Numbered from the stretch's first letter, positions 43,491 to 52,385 are shown. The stretch: DNA of 64,000 nt from Bacillota bacterium (GCA_023388055.1 JAEWGW010000046.1:1-64000); one strand, 5' to 3'. Notes: generated by a model not told the origin, from the letters alone. Numbers and translations: made by a program.

Positions 43491-44228
43491 TCAGCACCAG
43501 GCATACACCAGCGCCGCCGATTCCTTGTCCAGGAACAGCTGCCAGCTGGGATGGGTTTTCAGAATTGTGGCCGGATACCGACTGTCCACCTCCTGCTGCA
43601 CCGTATCGGCAATAGCCTTGGCCTTGGCGGCGTGGGGCACCACCGACACAATGTGGCGGCTTCGGAGAATCTGCTTCACTGTCATGCTGATGGCCTGCTT
43701 CGGCACCTCGCCGTTGTTGGCAAACCAGCCCTCGTTGACCTGCTGAGCCTTGCAGGTATCGCTGAGGTTCACCACCATATACGGCTCCTCCACCTCGAAG
43801 TTGGCCGGCGGATCATTAAAGGCAATGTGCCCGTTTTCGCCGATGCCGATCAAGGCCAGGTCCACCGGCTCCTCCGCAATCCGGCGGTTCAGCTCCTCCA
43901 CCACCTGTGCAGGGTCGCCCTCGCCATTCACCAGCCAGGCTTTGCCCACGGGAACATGCTGCAGGAACCGCTCCTTCAGATATTTGCGGAAGCTGGCCGG
44001 ATGGGATTCCGGCAGCGCCACGTATTCATCCAGATGGAACATCTCTACCTTATCCCATTCAATATCCATTTTGACAAAATGCTTGAAGAAGGGAAACTGG
44101 GAGGCTCCTGTGGAAAGCACGATTCTGGCCTTGCCCTGGGTGCGCACCGCCTCCTGAATGATGGCCGCGCTGACCCGCGCCGCCTCCAGCCCCATTTGAT
44201 CCGCATGTTCGTATATATTCATTTTCAT
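43491..44228 (-). CDS. Glucosamine-6-phosphate deaminase-like isomerase
   Basis: NagB/SugI-fold protein of 245 residues that should isomerise and deaminate an amino-sugar phosphate. The HLDEYVAL motif keeps the Asp that starts proton transfer (Asp72 in E. coli NagB). The second active-site motif reads GIGENGHIAFNDP; E. coli has GVGNDGHIAFNEP, so Asp141 is Asn and Glu148 is Asp. The His is kept. This pattern occurs in NagB-like relatives, to my recollection, and hints at a different amino sugar or at isomerisation only. ATG 44228 follows GAGGAGG by eight bases. Confidence 0.85.
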   Translation of the reverse strand: MKMNIYEHADQMGLEAARVSAAIIQEAVRTQGKARIVLSTGASQFPFFKHFVKMDIEWDKVEMFHLDEYVALPESHPASFRKYLKERFLQHVPVGKAWLVNGEGDPAQVVEELNRRIAEEPVDLALIGIGENGHIAFNDPPANFEVEEPYMVVNLSDTCKAQQVNEGWFANNGEVPKQAISMTVKQILRSRHIVSVVPHAAKAKAIADTVQQEVDSRYPATILKTHPSWQLFLDKESAALVYAWC

Positions 44229-44282
44229 GTTGATTTCCTCCTCATGAATGGGTATTGGCTTATGAATGACGGGACGTTCCCT

Positions 44283-45608
44283 TCAGCTCTGTCCGAATTC
44301 CTCCAGGTTTACCATCCGCTTCTCCAGGCGGGAGCGCTCTGCGGCGAAGGCCATCAGATGGCTCTGGATGGAGGCTCTGGCCGAGGTAGCGCTGGTATGG
44401 GTGCCTTGGGTACGGACGGTTTTGACAAAATCGGCTACCAGCCGGCTGTCTCCTCCGCCATGGCCTACATGTCCCCCCGCATCGGTCAGCCGGATGTTCT
44501 CCTCCTGCCCGCTGCCGAAGCGCCGGATTTGAATTTCGTTGGTTTCCATGGTAGCCCGGATTTCGCCCTCGGTGCCCATCAGCTTCAGGGTCCGGTTGCA
44601 TTTTTCGGTAAAGGCGCTCATGGTAAAAACGGCGGTAATATCATGCTCGAATTCCATACTGACCACCTGGTGGTCTACCACATCATTGTCGCAATGGTAC
44701 ACGCAGCGCCCGAAGGGGCCTTCCTTAATGGCTTTGTAGCGGGCCTCATAGCTGGGATCGCTGCAGGCGGCCTCAGCCTTCCAGCCCCCATTTTCAATCA
44801 GATAGATGTTAGGCGCGTAATACTTGCACTCATGGGAGACGGGACAGCCGTCGAGACAATACTTCGGCGCTCCGGGAGGCGCAAATTCCGGGCGGAAATA
44901 GGTGAGATGCCCGTAGGAGGCCACACTCAGACAGTCGCCTCCCGCCAGCCAGGCCATCATATCCAGGTCATGGCAGGACTTCGCCAGAATCATCGGGCTG
45001 GCTTCGCCGCTTTTGCTGAAATACCCCCGGACATAGCTGTGGGCCTGATGCCAATACGCCACATTTTCGTTATGCTGAATGGACATCAGCCGGCCGATCC
45101 TGCCCTCGTCCACCAGCCGCTTGATTTCCCGGAAAAACGGGGCATAACGCAGCACGTGGCAGATGGTCAGAATCCGGTTGTACTGCTCCGCCTGGCGTCC
45201 CAGAGCCACACATTCCTCCCAGTCGGGGGACATGGGCTTCTCCAGCAGCACATGGTAGCCTGCCGCCATGGCCTTCATGGCCGGCTCGAAATGATCCTTG
45301 TCCCGGGTGCAGATAAACACCGCATCCGCCAGCTTCGGTCCGGCAAACAGCTCATCCCAGCTGCCGAAGCACCGTTCATCGGGAATGGAGAATTTCTCCC
45401 GGAACCGCTCCCGCCGCTCTGTCCGCGGATCGGCCACCGCCACAATCTTCATATGATACTGGCGGTCCAGGGCAAAGCTGCTGTAAATCATGCCCCGCAG
45501 TCCTGCGCCGATGACGGCCACTGTTACCGTGGGGGTTGCGCTGTCTCCGGTTGTCCCTGCGCCGCCCTCCACAGGCTGAGTCGTCCCCATCTTCAACTTC
45601 GTATCCAT
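44283..45608 (-). CDS. Gfo/Idh/MocA-family oxidoreductase with Cys cluster
   Basis: Predicted NAD(P)-dependent enzyme of 441 residues. The Rossmann motif VAVIGAGLRGMIY follows a 30-residue polar N-terminal extension. The family lysine is in LLEKPMSPD. In the C-terminal domain an insertion holds CLDGCPVSHECKYY, a C-x3-C-x5-C pattern that may bind a metal; the other oxidoreductase in this operon has a similar one. A GGHVGHGGGD loop ends the domain. Some members of this superfamily are NAD-dependent glycosidases (GH109), so glycosidic cleavage is an alternative to simple oxidation. ATG 45608 has AGGAGG eight bases upstream. Confidence 0.85.
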   Translation of the reverse strand: MDTKLKMGTTQPVEGGAGTTGDSATPTVTVAVIGAGLRGMIYSSFALDRQYHMKIVAVADPRTERRERFREKFSIPDERCFGSWDELFAGPKLADAVFICTRDKDHFEPAMKAMAAGYHVLLEKPMSPDWEECVALGRQAEQYNRILTICHVLRYAPFFREIKRLVDEGRIGRLMSIQHNENVAYWHQAHSYVRGYFSKSGEASPMILAKSCHDLDMMAWLAGGDCLSVASYGHLTYFRPEFAPPGAPKYCLDGCPVSHECKYYAPNIYLIENGGWKAEAACSDPSYEARYKAIKEGPFGRCVYHCDNDVVDHQVVSMEFEHDITAVFTMSAFTEKCNRTLKLMGTEGEIRATMETNEIQIRRFGSGQEENIRLTDAGGHVGHGGGDSRLVADFVKTVRTQGTHTSATSARASIQSHLMAFAAERSRLEKRMVNLEEFGQS

Positions 45609-45610
45609 TG

Positions 45611-47608
45611 TTAATCCCTCCTGTGGGCTGTCGCCGACAGCCACTGCTCAAGCTCCGCCAGGTCCAACACCTCAAGAATTCCCGGCATTACTATACTCAT
45701 GGCATCCTCTTCGTCATAATCCGGCGCAGCCGTCCATTCTTCTATTCCGGCGAAGGAGCCGCCGGCCGTTTCCGGGACCACCCGTTCCTCCATTGCCGCC
45801 GCCAGGTCGACGTAGAGGGCATACAGGTCGGGAGCGTAGAAGCTAATACGCCCTCCCTCTGCTCCCAGCCAATCCGCCAGCTCTACGGACCGCAGCACAT
45901 CATGGATGCGGATTGCGGCCAGGCTGTCCCCCAGCCACAGCAGCTCATCGGTCAGCTTGTGCAGCATGCCGAAAAACCGGCGGGATGGTTTGCCGTGAAG
46001 GGGATAAGGCTCATCCGGTCCTTCCCCCGATACATTGAGCACCAGCACGGAGCCGCCGTGACGGCAGGCTTCAGTAAGCCACTCCCAGTGTGCGGAGAGG
46101 CGGGCGGTACCGCCCTGCCATACCGCCACGGTCAGGGGAAGCGGTGTTTTGGCTTCGATTGTGGTGACGGAGGTGGCGGTGGCAGCAGTGCTGCGGAATA
46201 GATAGCCGCTGTTCATAATGCCCGGCTGGGACCACCAGAGCAGATAATCCGCCATAAGTCCCTCCGTTTCCCCCAGCGGCACCCGCCTTGGGTTCAGGCT
46301 GCAGGTTTGCCGCAGGGCCACCACCCGGTTGGCCAGCCATTCCCGGGCCTGCTGCAAGGCTTCGGCAGGATTGCGGGATGCCCGCTCCTGCCTGAGACGG
46401 GCGGCCCGCTCCCGGTTCTCCTCCAGCACCGAGCGGGAGCGTGGAGCGGGCCAATCCAGCCGCACCTGTCCCGTGGCGGTGCAAATCAGGCTATCTGTGG
46501 ACAGCGCTGGCAGCTCGTCCGCCGGGGCAGTCCATTCCTTGCCGTTCAGCGTCCGGCTGAAGAAGGCAGCCGCCTCCGACGCCAGCCGGTCGGTATAACG
46601 GTGGGTTGTGGCATCCTCCGAGAGGATAAGCCCCCCCTCCCGGCCCAGCATGCTCCAGAACCGGCGGCAGCGCTCCACTGTCCTGCGGGTTGCTTCAATA
46701 GGGAAAAAATCATACTGTGCCGCCAGCACCAGCAGCGGCTTGGGCGCAAAGACCAACAGCAGATCCTCATGATCAAACCCCTCTGCCGACCAGCCCGGCC
46801 ACACCTGCTCCGCATCCTGCACCCCTCCGGCATGCATGTACTGCTGCCGGTTCATGATGAAGGTGCCGGGCGCAGCAGCGGCTAGCCTGTCGTCGCACAT
46901 CATCAGCATGGCGGTTTGGGTGCCCCCGCCGGAGTTGCCCGTGACCCCCAATCGCAGGGGGTCCACCTCCGGACGGGCCGCCAGATAATCCAGCGCCCGG
47001 ATGGCATCGTGAACGAAGTACCTGGCAATGCTGTGGCCCACCATGTAACATTGGGCGCCCAACTGCTGGTGCTCCTTGGTGCCCCATATGGGGGGAAGGT
47101 CCAGGTCCACACTCTGCGGCCAGGACAGCCGCTCCCCTTGGCCCAGGGGATCAAGAGCCAATACGATAAGGCCCGCCTGCACCAGCCTGAGGATAACCCG
47201 GTGATAATACGGGCTGTGTTTGCCCTCCATCTCATGACCAGCCAGGAACAGCACCGCACCGGTCTGTTTTTCTCTTATGCGGGGCAGATACAGATTGGCA
47301 GCTGCATAATGGCCCGGCCTGGGCTCCAGGATAAGATTCTCCACGGAGTAGCCGTCCGCCTCATGTCTTGCCGTCACCTTCGCTTCGAGGGGGCCGCTGT
47401 CTGTGGGAAGACCGCCAATGGCGCGGAGGAAACCCTCCTTCACCTGCACCTGGCGCCGCCTCAGCTCCGTCTCACCGGTTATGCTGTCCCGCGCCTGATC
47501 CCCTTCAGCAAACATCTCATCCGCCCGGCTGTAGATATACCGCTTCAACTGGTCCTTCGTCTCATAAAGGGTGCACACATACTGCTCCAGGCCGGCTAAA
47601 TCTCCCAT
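45611..47608 (-). CDS. Alpha/beta-hydrolase, acetylxylan-esterase-like, two-part protein
   Basis: A 665-residue cytoplasmic protein. The N-terminal 370 residues form an alpha/beta hydrolase of the acetyl-xylan esterase (AXE1)/prolyl-oligopeptidase-like group: GAVLFLAGHEMEGKHSP near the oxyanion site, the nucleophile Ser in GVTGNSGGGTQT, and the Asp and His expected in AAQYDFFPIEATR and TTHRYTD. The C-terminal 280 residues contain a second alpha/beta-like region (LTVAVWQGG, GSVLVLNVSGEG) without a clear nucleophile motif. It probably removes O-acetyl or other ester groups from the imported sugar. It sits two bases from both neighbours, inside the operon. Confidence 0.8.
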   Translation of the reverse strand: MGDLAGLEQYVCTLYETKDQLKRYIYSRADEMFAEGDQARDSITGETELRRRQVQVKEGFLRAIGGLPTDSGPLEAKVTARHEADGYSVENLILEPRPGHYAAANLYLPRIREKQTGAVLFLAGHEMEGKHSPYYHRVILRLVQAGLIVLALDPLGQGERLSWPQSVDLDLPPIWGTKEHQQLGAQCYMVGHSIARYFVHDAIRALDYLAARPEVDPLRLGVTGNSGGGTQTAMLMMCDDRLAAAAPGTFIMNRQQYMHAGGVQDAEQVWPGWSAEGFDHEDLLLVFAPKPLLVLAAQYDFFPIEATRRTVERCRRFWSMLGREGGLILSEDATTHRYTDRLASEAAAFFSRTLNGKEWTAPADELPALSTDSLICTATGQVRLDWPAPRSRSVLEENRERAARLRQERASRNPAEALQQAREWLANRVVALRQTCSLNPRRVPLGETEGLMADYLLWWSQPGIMNSGYLFRSTAATATSVTTIEAKTPLPLTVAVWQGGTARLSAHWEWLTEACRHGGSVLVLNVSGEGPDEPYPLHGKPSRRFFGMLHKLTDELLWLGDSLAAIRIHDVLRSVELADWLGAEGGRISFYAPDLYALYVDLAAAMEERVVPETAGGSFAGIEEWTAAPDYDEEDAMSIVMPGILEVLDLAELEQWLSATAHRRD

Positions 47609-47609
47609 G

Positions 47610-48851
47610 TTACCGGCTCACTTCCTTGCCTTTTGCCACCCATTCCTCCACATCGGGGAACGGCAGCGCCCGCCCTTCGGCGATGGATCTGTTGGCTACG
47701 GCTCCGATCAATAGGGACTCTGCACCGACAGCGCTGCCGGCCTGCTGGCCCAACGGGTCCTCTACATCTCCCAGGAACAGCGCCCGGCGGAGCTTGGCAT
47801 CGCCGCCGCCATGCCCTGACGCGGAGGTATCCACCTCTACAGTCTCGATGGTGCCGTCCGGGCGGAAAATCCGGATGGAACTTTGGTCCCCCTGCATATC
47901 CGCGTTGCTGTAGATATTGGTCAGCTCCATCCTGCCCCCGCTGCCATTGATGGCTGCCCGCCAGCCCTCATAGGGGCTGTAGGCCACCAGGGAATAGGTG
48001 AGCATGGCCTCATTTTCGTATCCCACATTGACCGACATGGTGTCGTAGATATCGATCCGCTCGTCGAACAGGCAGCGGTCCCGGATATAGCCGTCTTCGT
48101 GCTCAGCCTCATAATAATAGCGGCGGATAAAAGGGTCCTGCTCAATGTCCATATAATACTCGCACTCCGTCTTATAGCCGCAGGTGAGACAGCGTTCGCC
48201 ACGTTCGGTGCGGCTATCCCCGTACACCCGGCGCTTCCCGAAGGCGTGAACCTCCCGGGGGCGGCTGTCCATCCACCAGTTGATAATGTCAAAATGATGG
48301 GTGGACTTGTGGACAAGCAGCCCCCCGCTGTTGGCCATCTCCGCATGCCATCTGCGGAAATAGTCCGCACCATGCCGCCGGTCCAGGAACCATTCCAGAT
48401 CAATCTGGTACACCTGCCCGATGGCCCCGGCGAGAAGCAGCTCCTTCACCGCCGCAAAATACGGGGCAAACCGCAAATTGAAGGTGACCGTCACCTTTTT
48501 CCCCGTGGCCCGCTCCGCTTGGAGAATGGCCCGGCACTTTTCCTCGTCGATGGTCATGGGCTTTTCGGTAATCACGTCGCAGCCGAACTCCAGCGCTTCG
48601 ATGATATAGGTGTGATGGGTATAGTCCGTGCTTGCCACAATCACCGTATCCGGCTTGGTTTCCTCCAGCATTCGCCGGAAATCATCGTACACCGGTACGC
48701 CGCCGCATTCCCCGCTCAGCAGGTTGGCCCGAACCGGGTTGATGTCGTATACTCCTTTGAATAGGAGCGTATCCTTCCATTCGGTTGCCATCGGTTTAGC
48801 GAACATGTGCAGCGCCCGGGAGCCCGCACCTACCAGTACATATGTTTTCAT
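47610..48851 (-). CDS. Gfo/Idh/MocA-family oxidoreductase with Cys cluster
   Basis: Predicted NAD(P)-dependent enzyme of 413 residues. The Rossmann motif is MKTYVLVGAGSRALHM, the family lysine lies in VITEKPMTIDEEK, and the catalytic His is probably in HKSTHHFDIINWW. An insertion has CLTCGYKTECEYY, a C-x2-C-x5-C pattern matching the related protein at 44283-45608, and GHGGGDAKLRR near the end is shared as well. The two are paralogues that may act on successive intermediates. AGGAGG is five bases before ATG 48851. It opens the enzyme part of the cluster, after an intergenic array. Confidence 0.85.
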   Translation of the reverse strand: MKTYVLVGAGSRALHMFAKPMATEWKDTLLFKGVYDINPVRANLLSGECGGVPVYDDFRRMLEETKPDTVIVASTDYTHHTYIIEALEFGCDVITEKPMTIDEEKCRAILQAERATGKKVTVTFNLRFAPYFAAVKELLLAGAIGQVYQIDLEWFLDRRHGADYFRRWHAEMANSGGLLVHKSTHHFDIINWWMDSRPREVHAFGKRRVYGDSRTERGERCLTCGYKTECEYYMDIEQDPFIRRYYYEAEHEDGYIRDRCLFDERIDIYDTMSVNVGYENEAMLTYSLVAYSPYEGWRAAINGSGGRMELTNIYSNADMQGDQSSIRIFRPDGTIETVEVDTSASGHGGGDAKLRRALFLGDVEDPLGQQAGSAVGAESLLIGAVANRSIAEGRALPFPDVEEWVAKGKEVSR

Positions 48852-48876
48852 GTTGACCTCCTGAGTGGTTATAACT

Positions 48877-49064
48877 CTAACGGCGGTGAGCGCCGCTATT
48901 TGTCCCAAAACGAGGGGCTGCAAAATCTAACGGAAGCAGGAGACCTTATTTGGCTAAAAAAGGGCTGGCAGCGGACAAAATGGTGGCAATAGCGGCTGTG
49001 GCCGCCGTTAGATTTGAAGAGGCGGTGATTTCCCGGAAATAAGGTCTCTGGTCGCCGTTAGAAT
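48877..49064. repeat. Four-unit intergenic array B-prime (F-F-R-R)
   Basis: Forward units CTAACGGCGGTGAGCGCCGC at 48877 and TCTAACGGAAGCAGGAGACC at 48926. Reverse units CAATAGCGGCTGTGGCCGCC at 48988 and AAATAAGGTCTCTGGTCGCC at about 49037, each ending GTTAGA. Spacing is about 49, 62 and 49. The inner and outer pairs have different stems (AGGAGACCTT and CGGCGG types). This is the only array inside a co-directional cluster: it parts the importer genes from the enzyme genes. The rest of 48852-49220 has no gene. Confidence 0.8.
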
Positions 49065-49220
49065 CGCCGCTGCCCGCTGGCCCATAAACTCCGCCGAGAA
49101 CACAGCATCTGCATACCCCGCTGGCCTTCCACCAAACTTACCGCCTCTTTTTCACACTGCTCCCCTGCCCGCTTCCCTCACCTGCTGCCCTCGCCTGCTC
49201 CCCGGGTATCCCTCTAAGCG

Positions 49221-50051
49221 CTAACCCTTCAGCCCCGTGGAAGCAATGCCCTGCACAAACTGCTTCTGGGCAAACAGATACACGATTACCACAGGTAGCG
49301 TGGTAATAGCCGCTCCCGCCATAAGCAGCGCCTGGTTCACATTCTCCGACTTGAGGTACAGGAGCCCCAGAGGCAGGGTATACAAATCCTTGTCCTGCAG
49401 GTAAATCAGCGGCCCCAGCGTATTGTTCCAGGCCCCCATGAAGGTAAACACACCCAGCGCAGCCAAGGCCGGCCGGCACAGCGGCAGGTAGATCCGGAAG
49501 AAGATCCCCGGCGGCGAACAACCGTCGATGGTAGCCGACTCATACAGCTCCTTGGGCAGTGAGCGCAGATATTGCAGCATCAGGAAAATCCCGAAGGCGC
49601 TGCCCAGATAGCTTGGAATCACCAGCGGATAATAGGAATTGAGGGCATGGAACTGCTTCCAGATGAAATAGGTGGGAATCATCGTCACCTGGGACGGGAT
49701 CATCAGCGTCGCCAGCATCACCAGGTGTATGGGTCCCCTCAGCTTAAACTTGAACATGGCCAGGCCGAAGGCCACCATGGAGCAGGACAGGAGCGCCCCC
49801 ACCATCTCCAGCGCTACCAGCAAAAAGCTGTTCCAGGTATACCGCCCGAAATCCACCTTGTTCCAGATGGTGGTATAATTCTCCCAATTTAACAGGTTCG
49901 GAATCAGCTGGGGCGGCATCTGCGAAATCGCCCCTACCGTCTTGAGGGAGGTGGAGAGCATCCAGATAAACGGGAACACCATAAATACCGCACCGGCGAT
50001 GAGCAAAAGATAAATCGGTATCCGAATGAAAAGCGGCGTTGTTTTAGTCAT
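49221..50051 (-). CDS. Sugar ABC transporter permease (MalG type)
   Basis: Membrane subunit of 276 residues with six predicted transmembrane segments, starting TTPLFIRIPIYLLLIAGAVF. The cytoplasmic coupling loop that meets the ATPase is ESATIDGCSPPGIFFRIYLP, the EAA motif of carbohydrate permeases. It works with the other permease and the binding protein encoded upstream. No ATPase gene is nearby, so a shared MsmX-like ATPase is expected, as is common in Bacillota. ATG 50051 overlaps the upstream stop by eight bases. Confidence 0.93.
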   Translation of the reverse strand: MTKTTPLFIRIPIYLLLIAGAVFMVFPFIWMLSTSLKTVGAISQMPPQLIPNLLNWENYTTIWNKVDFGRYTWNSFLLVALEMVGALLSCSMVAFGLAMFKFKLRGPIHLVMLATLMIPSQVTMIPTYFIWKQFHALNSYYPLVIPSYLGSAFGIFLMLQYLRSLPKELYESATIDGCSPPGIFFRIYLPLCRPALAALGVFTFMGAWNNTLGPLIYLQDKDLYTLPLGLLYLKSENVNQALLMAGAAITTLPVVIVYLFAQKQFVQGIASTGLKG

Positions 50052-50970
50052 AGTGCACCCACCTCTTCTCAAAGGTTTTCTGGATTAGGGTGAAGGCCAG
50101 AATCACCAGGAACAGCAGCCAGGCCGTAGCCGAGGCGGGTCCCATCTTAAACAGCAGGAACGCATCCCGGTAGATCAGCAGGTTGGGCACCATATTTTGC
50201 TCCGGAATCCCCGTAGTGATCGAGCCGAACAGCCCCAGGAATACATCAAAGGCGTGAAAGGCCGAGATAGTGGACAGGATCATCACCAGGTAAACCATAG
50301 GCGTTACGATGGGAAACACAATGCTGGTCAGCTGCTTCCAGCCCGAGGCTCCGTCAATCTGCGCTGATTCCAGCACCTCCTTGGGCACATTCTGCATACC
50401 CGCCAGGAGAATAATCATGGATTGTCCGGCTCCCTTCCACACATTCACCACAGCGATGCTGGCGATAACCACCAGCCAGTTGGGGCTGTCGATCCATTTG
50501 CCCGGCCCGATGCCCATGGTGCCCAGAAACCAGTTCAGTACACCGTATTGGTTGTTGAACATCCACACCCACACTACCCCGCCGGCAATCCAGGGGGTCA
50601 CCACAGGCAGAAAGTACACCAGGCGGAACAGTGACTTGGCCCGGATGGACTGGTTCAGCATAAAGGCCACCAGAAAAGCCAGCACCGTCTGCAGGGGAAC
50701 AAAGATCAGGGCAAATACAAACACATTGCGCAGCGATACCCAGAACTCATGCTTTTGCAGCGTACGAACCCAATTGTCCAGCCCGATCCAGCGGGGAGGA
50801 TTAAACAGATCCCACTCGGTAAACGAGATATACGTGGAGAATATGACCGGAAACAACAGGAATACCACCACATTGAGAACAAACGGCAGGGTAAACACGT
50901 ACCCCCAGATTCCTTGTTTGTGCATAGCCAAACCAGCCTTTCTATTACCCCCGGAAGTTCGTCTCACCAT
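50044..50970 (-). CDS. Sugar ABC transporter permease (MalF/UgpA type)
   Basis: Membrane subunit of 308 residues, with an N-terminal membrane anchor GYVFTLPFVLNVVVFLLFPV and further transmembrane segments. The EAA coupling loop reads LESAQIDGASGWKQLTSIVF. It pairs with the MalG-type permease. The start may be ATG 50970 or ATG 50925; neither has a strong ribosome site, and translation is likely coupled to the binding-protein gene that ends 37 bases upstream. Confidence 0.92.
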   Translation of the reverse strand: MVRRTSGGNRKAGLAMHKQGIWGYVFTLPFVLNVVVFLLFPVIFSTYISFTEWDLFNPPRWIGLDNWVRTLQKHEFWVSLRNVFVFALIFVPLQTVLAFLVAFMLNQSIRAKSLFRLVYFLPVVTPWIAGGVVWVWMFNNQYGVLNWFLGTMGIGPGKWIDSPNWLVVIASIAVVNVWKGAGQSMIILLAGMQNVPKEVLESAQIDGASGWKQLTSIVFPIVTPMVYLVMILSTISAFHAFDVFLGLFGSITTGIPEQNMVPNLLIYRDAFLLFKMGPASATAWLLFLVILAFTLIQKTFEKRWVHYD

Positions 50971-51006
50971 GCTGCTTCCGCATCCGGGGGCCTGATTCTT
51001 CCCTCT

Positions 51007-52332
51007 CTACTTCTTGCCGTCCAGCACGTCCTGCACCTTCTTATGGATATCCTTGGCGCCGTCCTCCACCTTCACATTGCCCTTGACGATTTCATTGACC
51101 ACCTGCTGGACGAGAATTCTCCATTCGCTCCAGGAGGCATTTTCATCCAGGGTAACTCCGCCCTCGGCAATCCCGTCCGTAAAGGCTTTTTTGTTCAAAG
51201 GTTTTGTTTTACTGTCATTAAGCAGGGCATTGGCCGATTTCTTCACGGGCAGGGTTGAACCGCTTTGGGCCACAATCGCCTGTGCCTTATCCCCCAGATA
51301 ATATTGGAGGAATTCCCATGCCGCACCCTTGGCATCCTGGGAAGCCCGGGAGGAGATTAGCCAGGAATTGGCTACCATGGGCACATATCGTTTGCCGTCG
51401 GCGCCTTTGGGGATCTTCACTGTATCCCAATCCGCGTCGGGGAAGCTCTTGTTCATATTGACCTGAAGGCTGTATTGCATAAAGTACATCGCCGCCTTGC
51501 CATTGGAGAAGGTATCCAGCTCTCCCCCGCTTGCTTTGACAAAATCGATATCGGCAAAATAGCCGTTTTTAAGCCCGTCATACAGTTGGGTGAGACCGGT
51601 TATGGTCTTGGGATCATCAAACCGGGACTTGGTTTTGGTATCGTCCAAGGCAGAGCCTCCCGCCTGCTTGATCCAGGGAAACCAGCCGTTGGTGATGGAA
51701 TAGGAACCGATAAAGCCGAACTGCGAGGGTTTGCCGGAGGCATCCTTAACCGTCAGCTTCTTGGAGGTTTCGATGAGATCGTTGAAGGTCCAGTCGTCAG
51801 TGGGAAGCGGAACTCCGGCTTTTTGGAAGACGGTTTTATTGTAGGCCAGAGCCACAGGGTTAATGCCGTGGGGCACACCCCAAACCTTGCCCTCAGGAGT
51901 TTTGGCCGAAAAAAGCCCGTCGATGTAATCATCGGCCTTCAAATCCTTGGCGATATAGGGTGCCAGATCCTCGGCCACTCCGCGTTTCCCGTAGCTCAGG
52001 ATAGTAGCGTTTTCCTGAAACCATATGTCCGGCATGGTATTGCCGGCAATCTGGGTAGCAATTTTGGAGGTGAAGTCTCCCCAAGGCGCTTCCTGAATCT
52101 CCACCTTGATATGGGGATGCTCGGCGATAAAGCCGTCGATAATCTCCTTGCTGGTGACCTCGTAGCTGCCAGGCAGACCCAGCTTCAGCGTCACCTGCTT
52201 CTTGGGGGCGCCGGAAGCGCCGGGTGAGCCGTCCGGACCGGGGGACGAGCCGCCGGAGGAAGAGGACGAACATGCGGCAAGAGTCATTGCCCCCGCCAGC
52301 AGCAGAATACCAACACTTGAACCTTTTTTCAT
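51007..52332 (-). CDS. Sugar ABC transporter substrate-binding lipoprotein
   Basis: Extracellular solute-binding protein of 441 residues. The signal peptide ends at lipobox LAACSSSS, so it is anchored by lipid, followed by a Ser/Gly/Pro linker and a type-1 binding fold (VTLKLGLPGSYEVTSKEIID, MPDIWFQENATILSYG, FSNGKAAMYFMQYSLQVNM). It delivers an oligosaccharide to the two permeases; the enzymes downstream suggest an acetylated amino sugar. ATG 52332 follows GAGGAGG by nine bases. Its leader of over 400 bases carries three operator copies and two candidate promoters. Confidence 0.93.
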   Translation of the reverse strand: MKKGSSVGILLLAGAMTLAACSSSSSGGSSPGPDGSPGASGAPKKQVTLKLGLPGSYEVTSKEIIDGFIAEHPHIKVEIQEAPWGDFTSKIATQIAGNTMPDIWFQENATILSYGKRGVAEDLAPYIAKDLKADDYIDGLFSAKTPEGKVWGVPHGINPVALAYNKTVFQKAGVPLPTDDWTFNDLIETSKKLTVKDASGKPSQFGFIGSYSITNGWFPWIKQAGGSALDDTKTKSRFDDPKTITGLTQLYDGLKNGYFADIDFVKASGGELDTFSNGKAAMYFMQYSLQVNMNKSFPDADWDTVKIPKGADGKRYVPMVANSWLISSRASQDAKGAAWEFLQYYLGDKAQAIVAQSGSTLPVKKSANALLNDSKTKPLNKKAFTDGIAEGGVTLDENASWSEWRILVQQVVNEIVKGNVKVEDGAKDIHKKVQDVLDGKK

Positions 52333-52363
52333 TTTTACATACCTCCTCAATAGATGTGGATTC

Positions 52364-52379
52364 TAGTAATCGATTTCTA
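52364..52379. promoter_or_regulatory. Operator copy 1 of the importer operon
   Basis: TAGTAATCGATTTCTA is a 16-base palindrome with a single mismatched pair, centred on CG as LacI-family and CcpA sites are. It lies six bases downstream of the TATACT box of the proximal promoter. Confidence 0.75.
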
Positions 52380-52385
52380 TGTGAG

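Noticed and set aside
43359..45614. 751-codon open frame on the plus strand across nagA, nagB and an oxidoreductase gene
   Set aside because: Antisense shadow of three well-supported genes; its translation has no recognisable domain.
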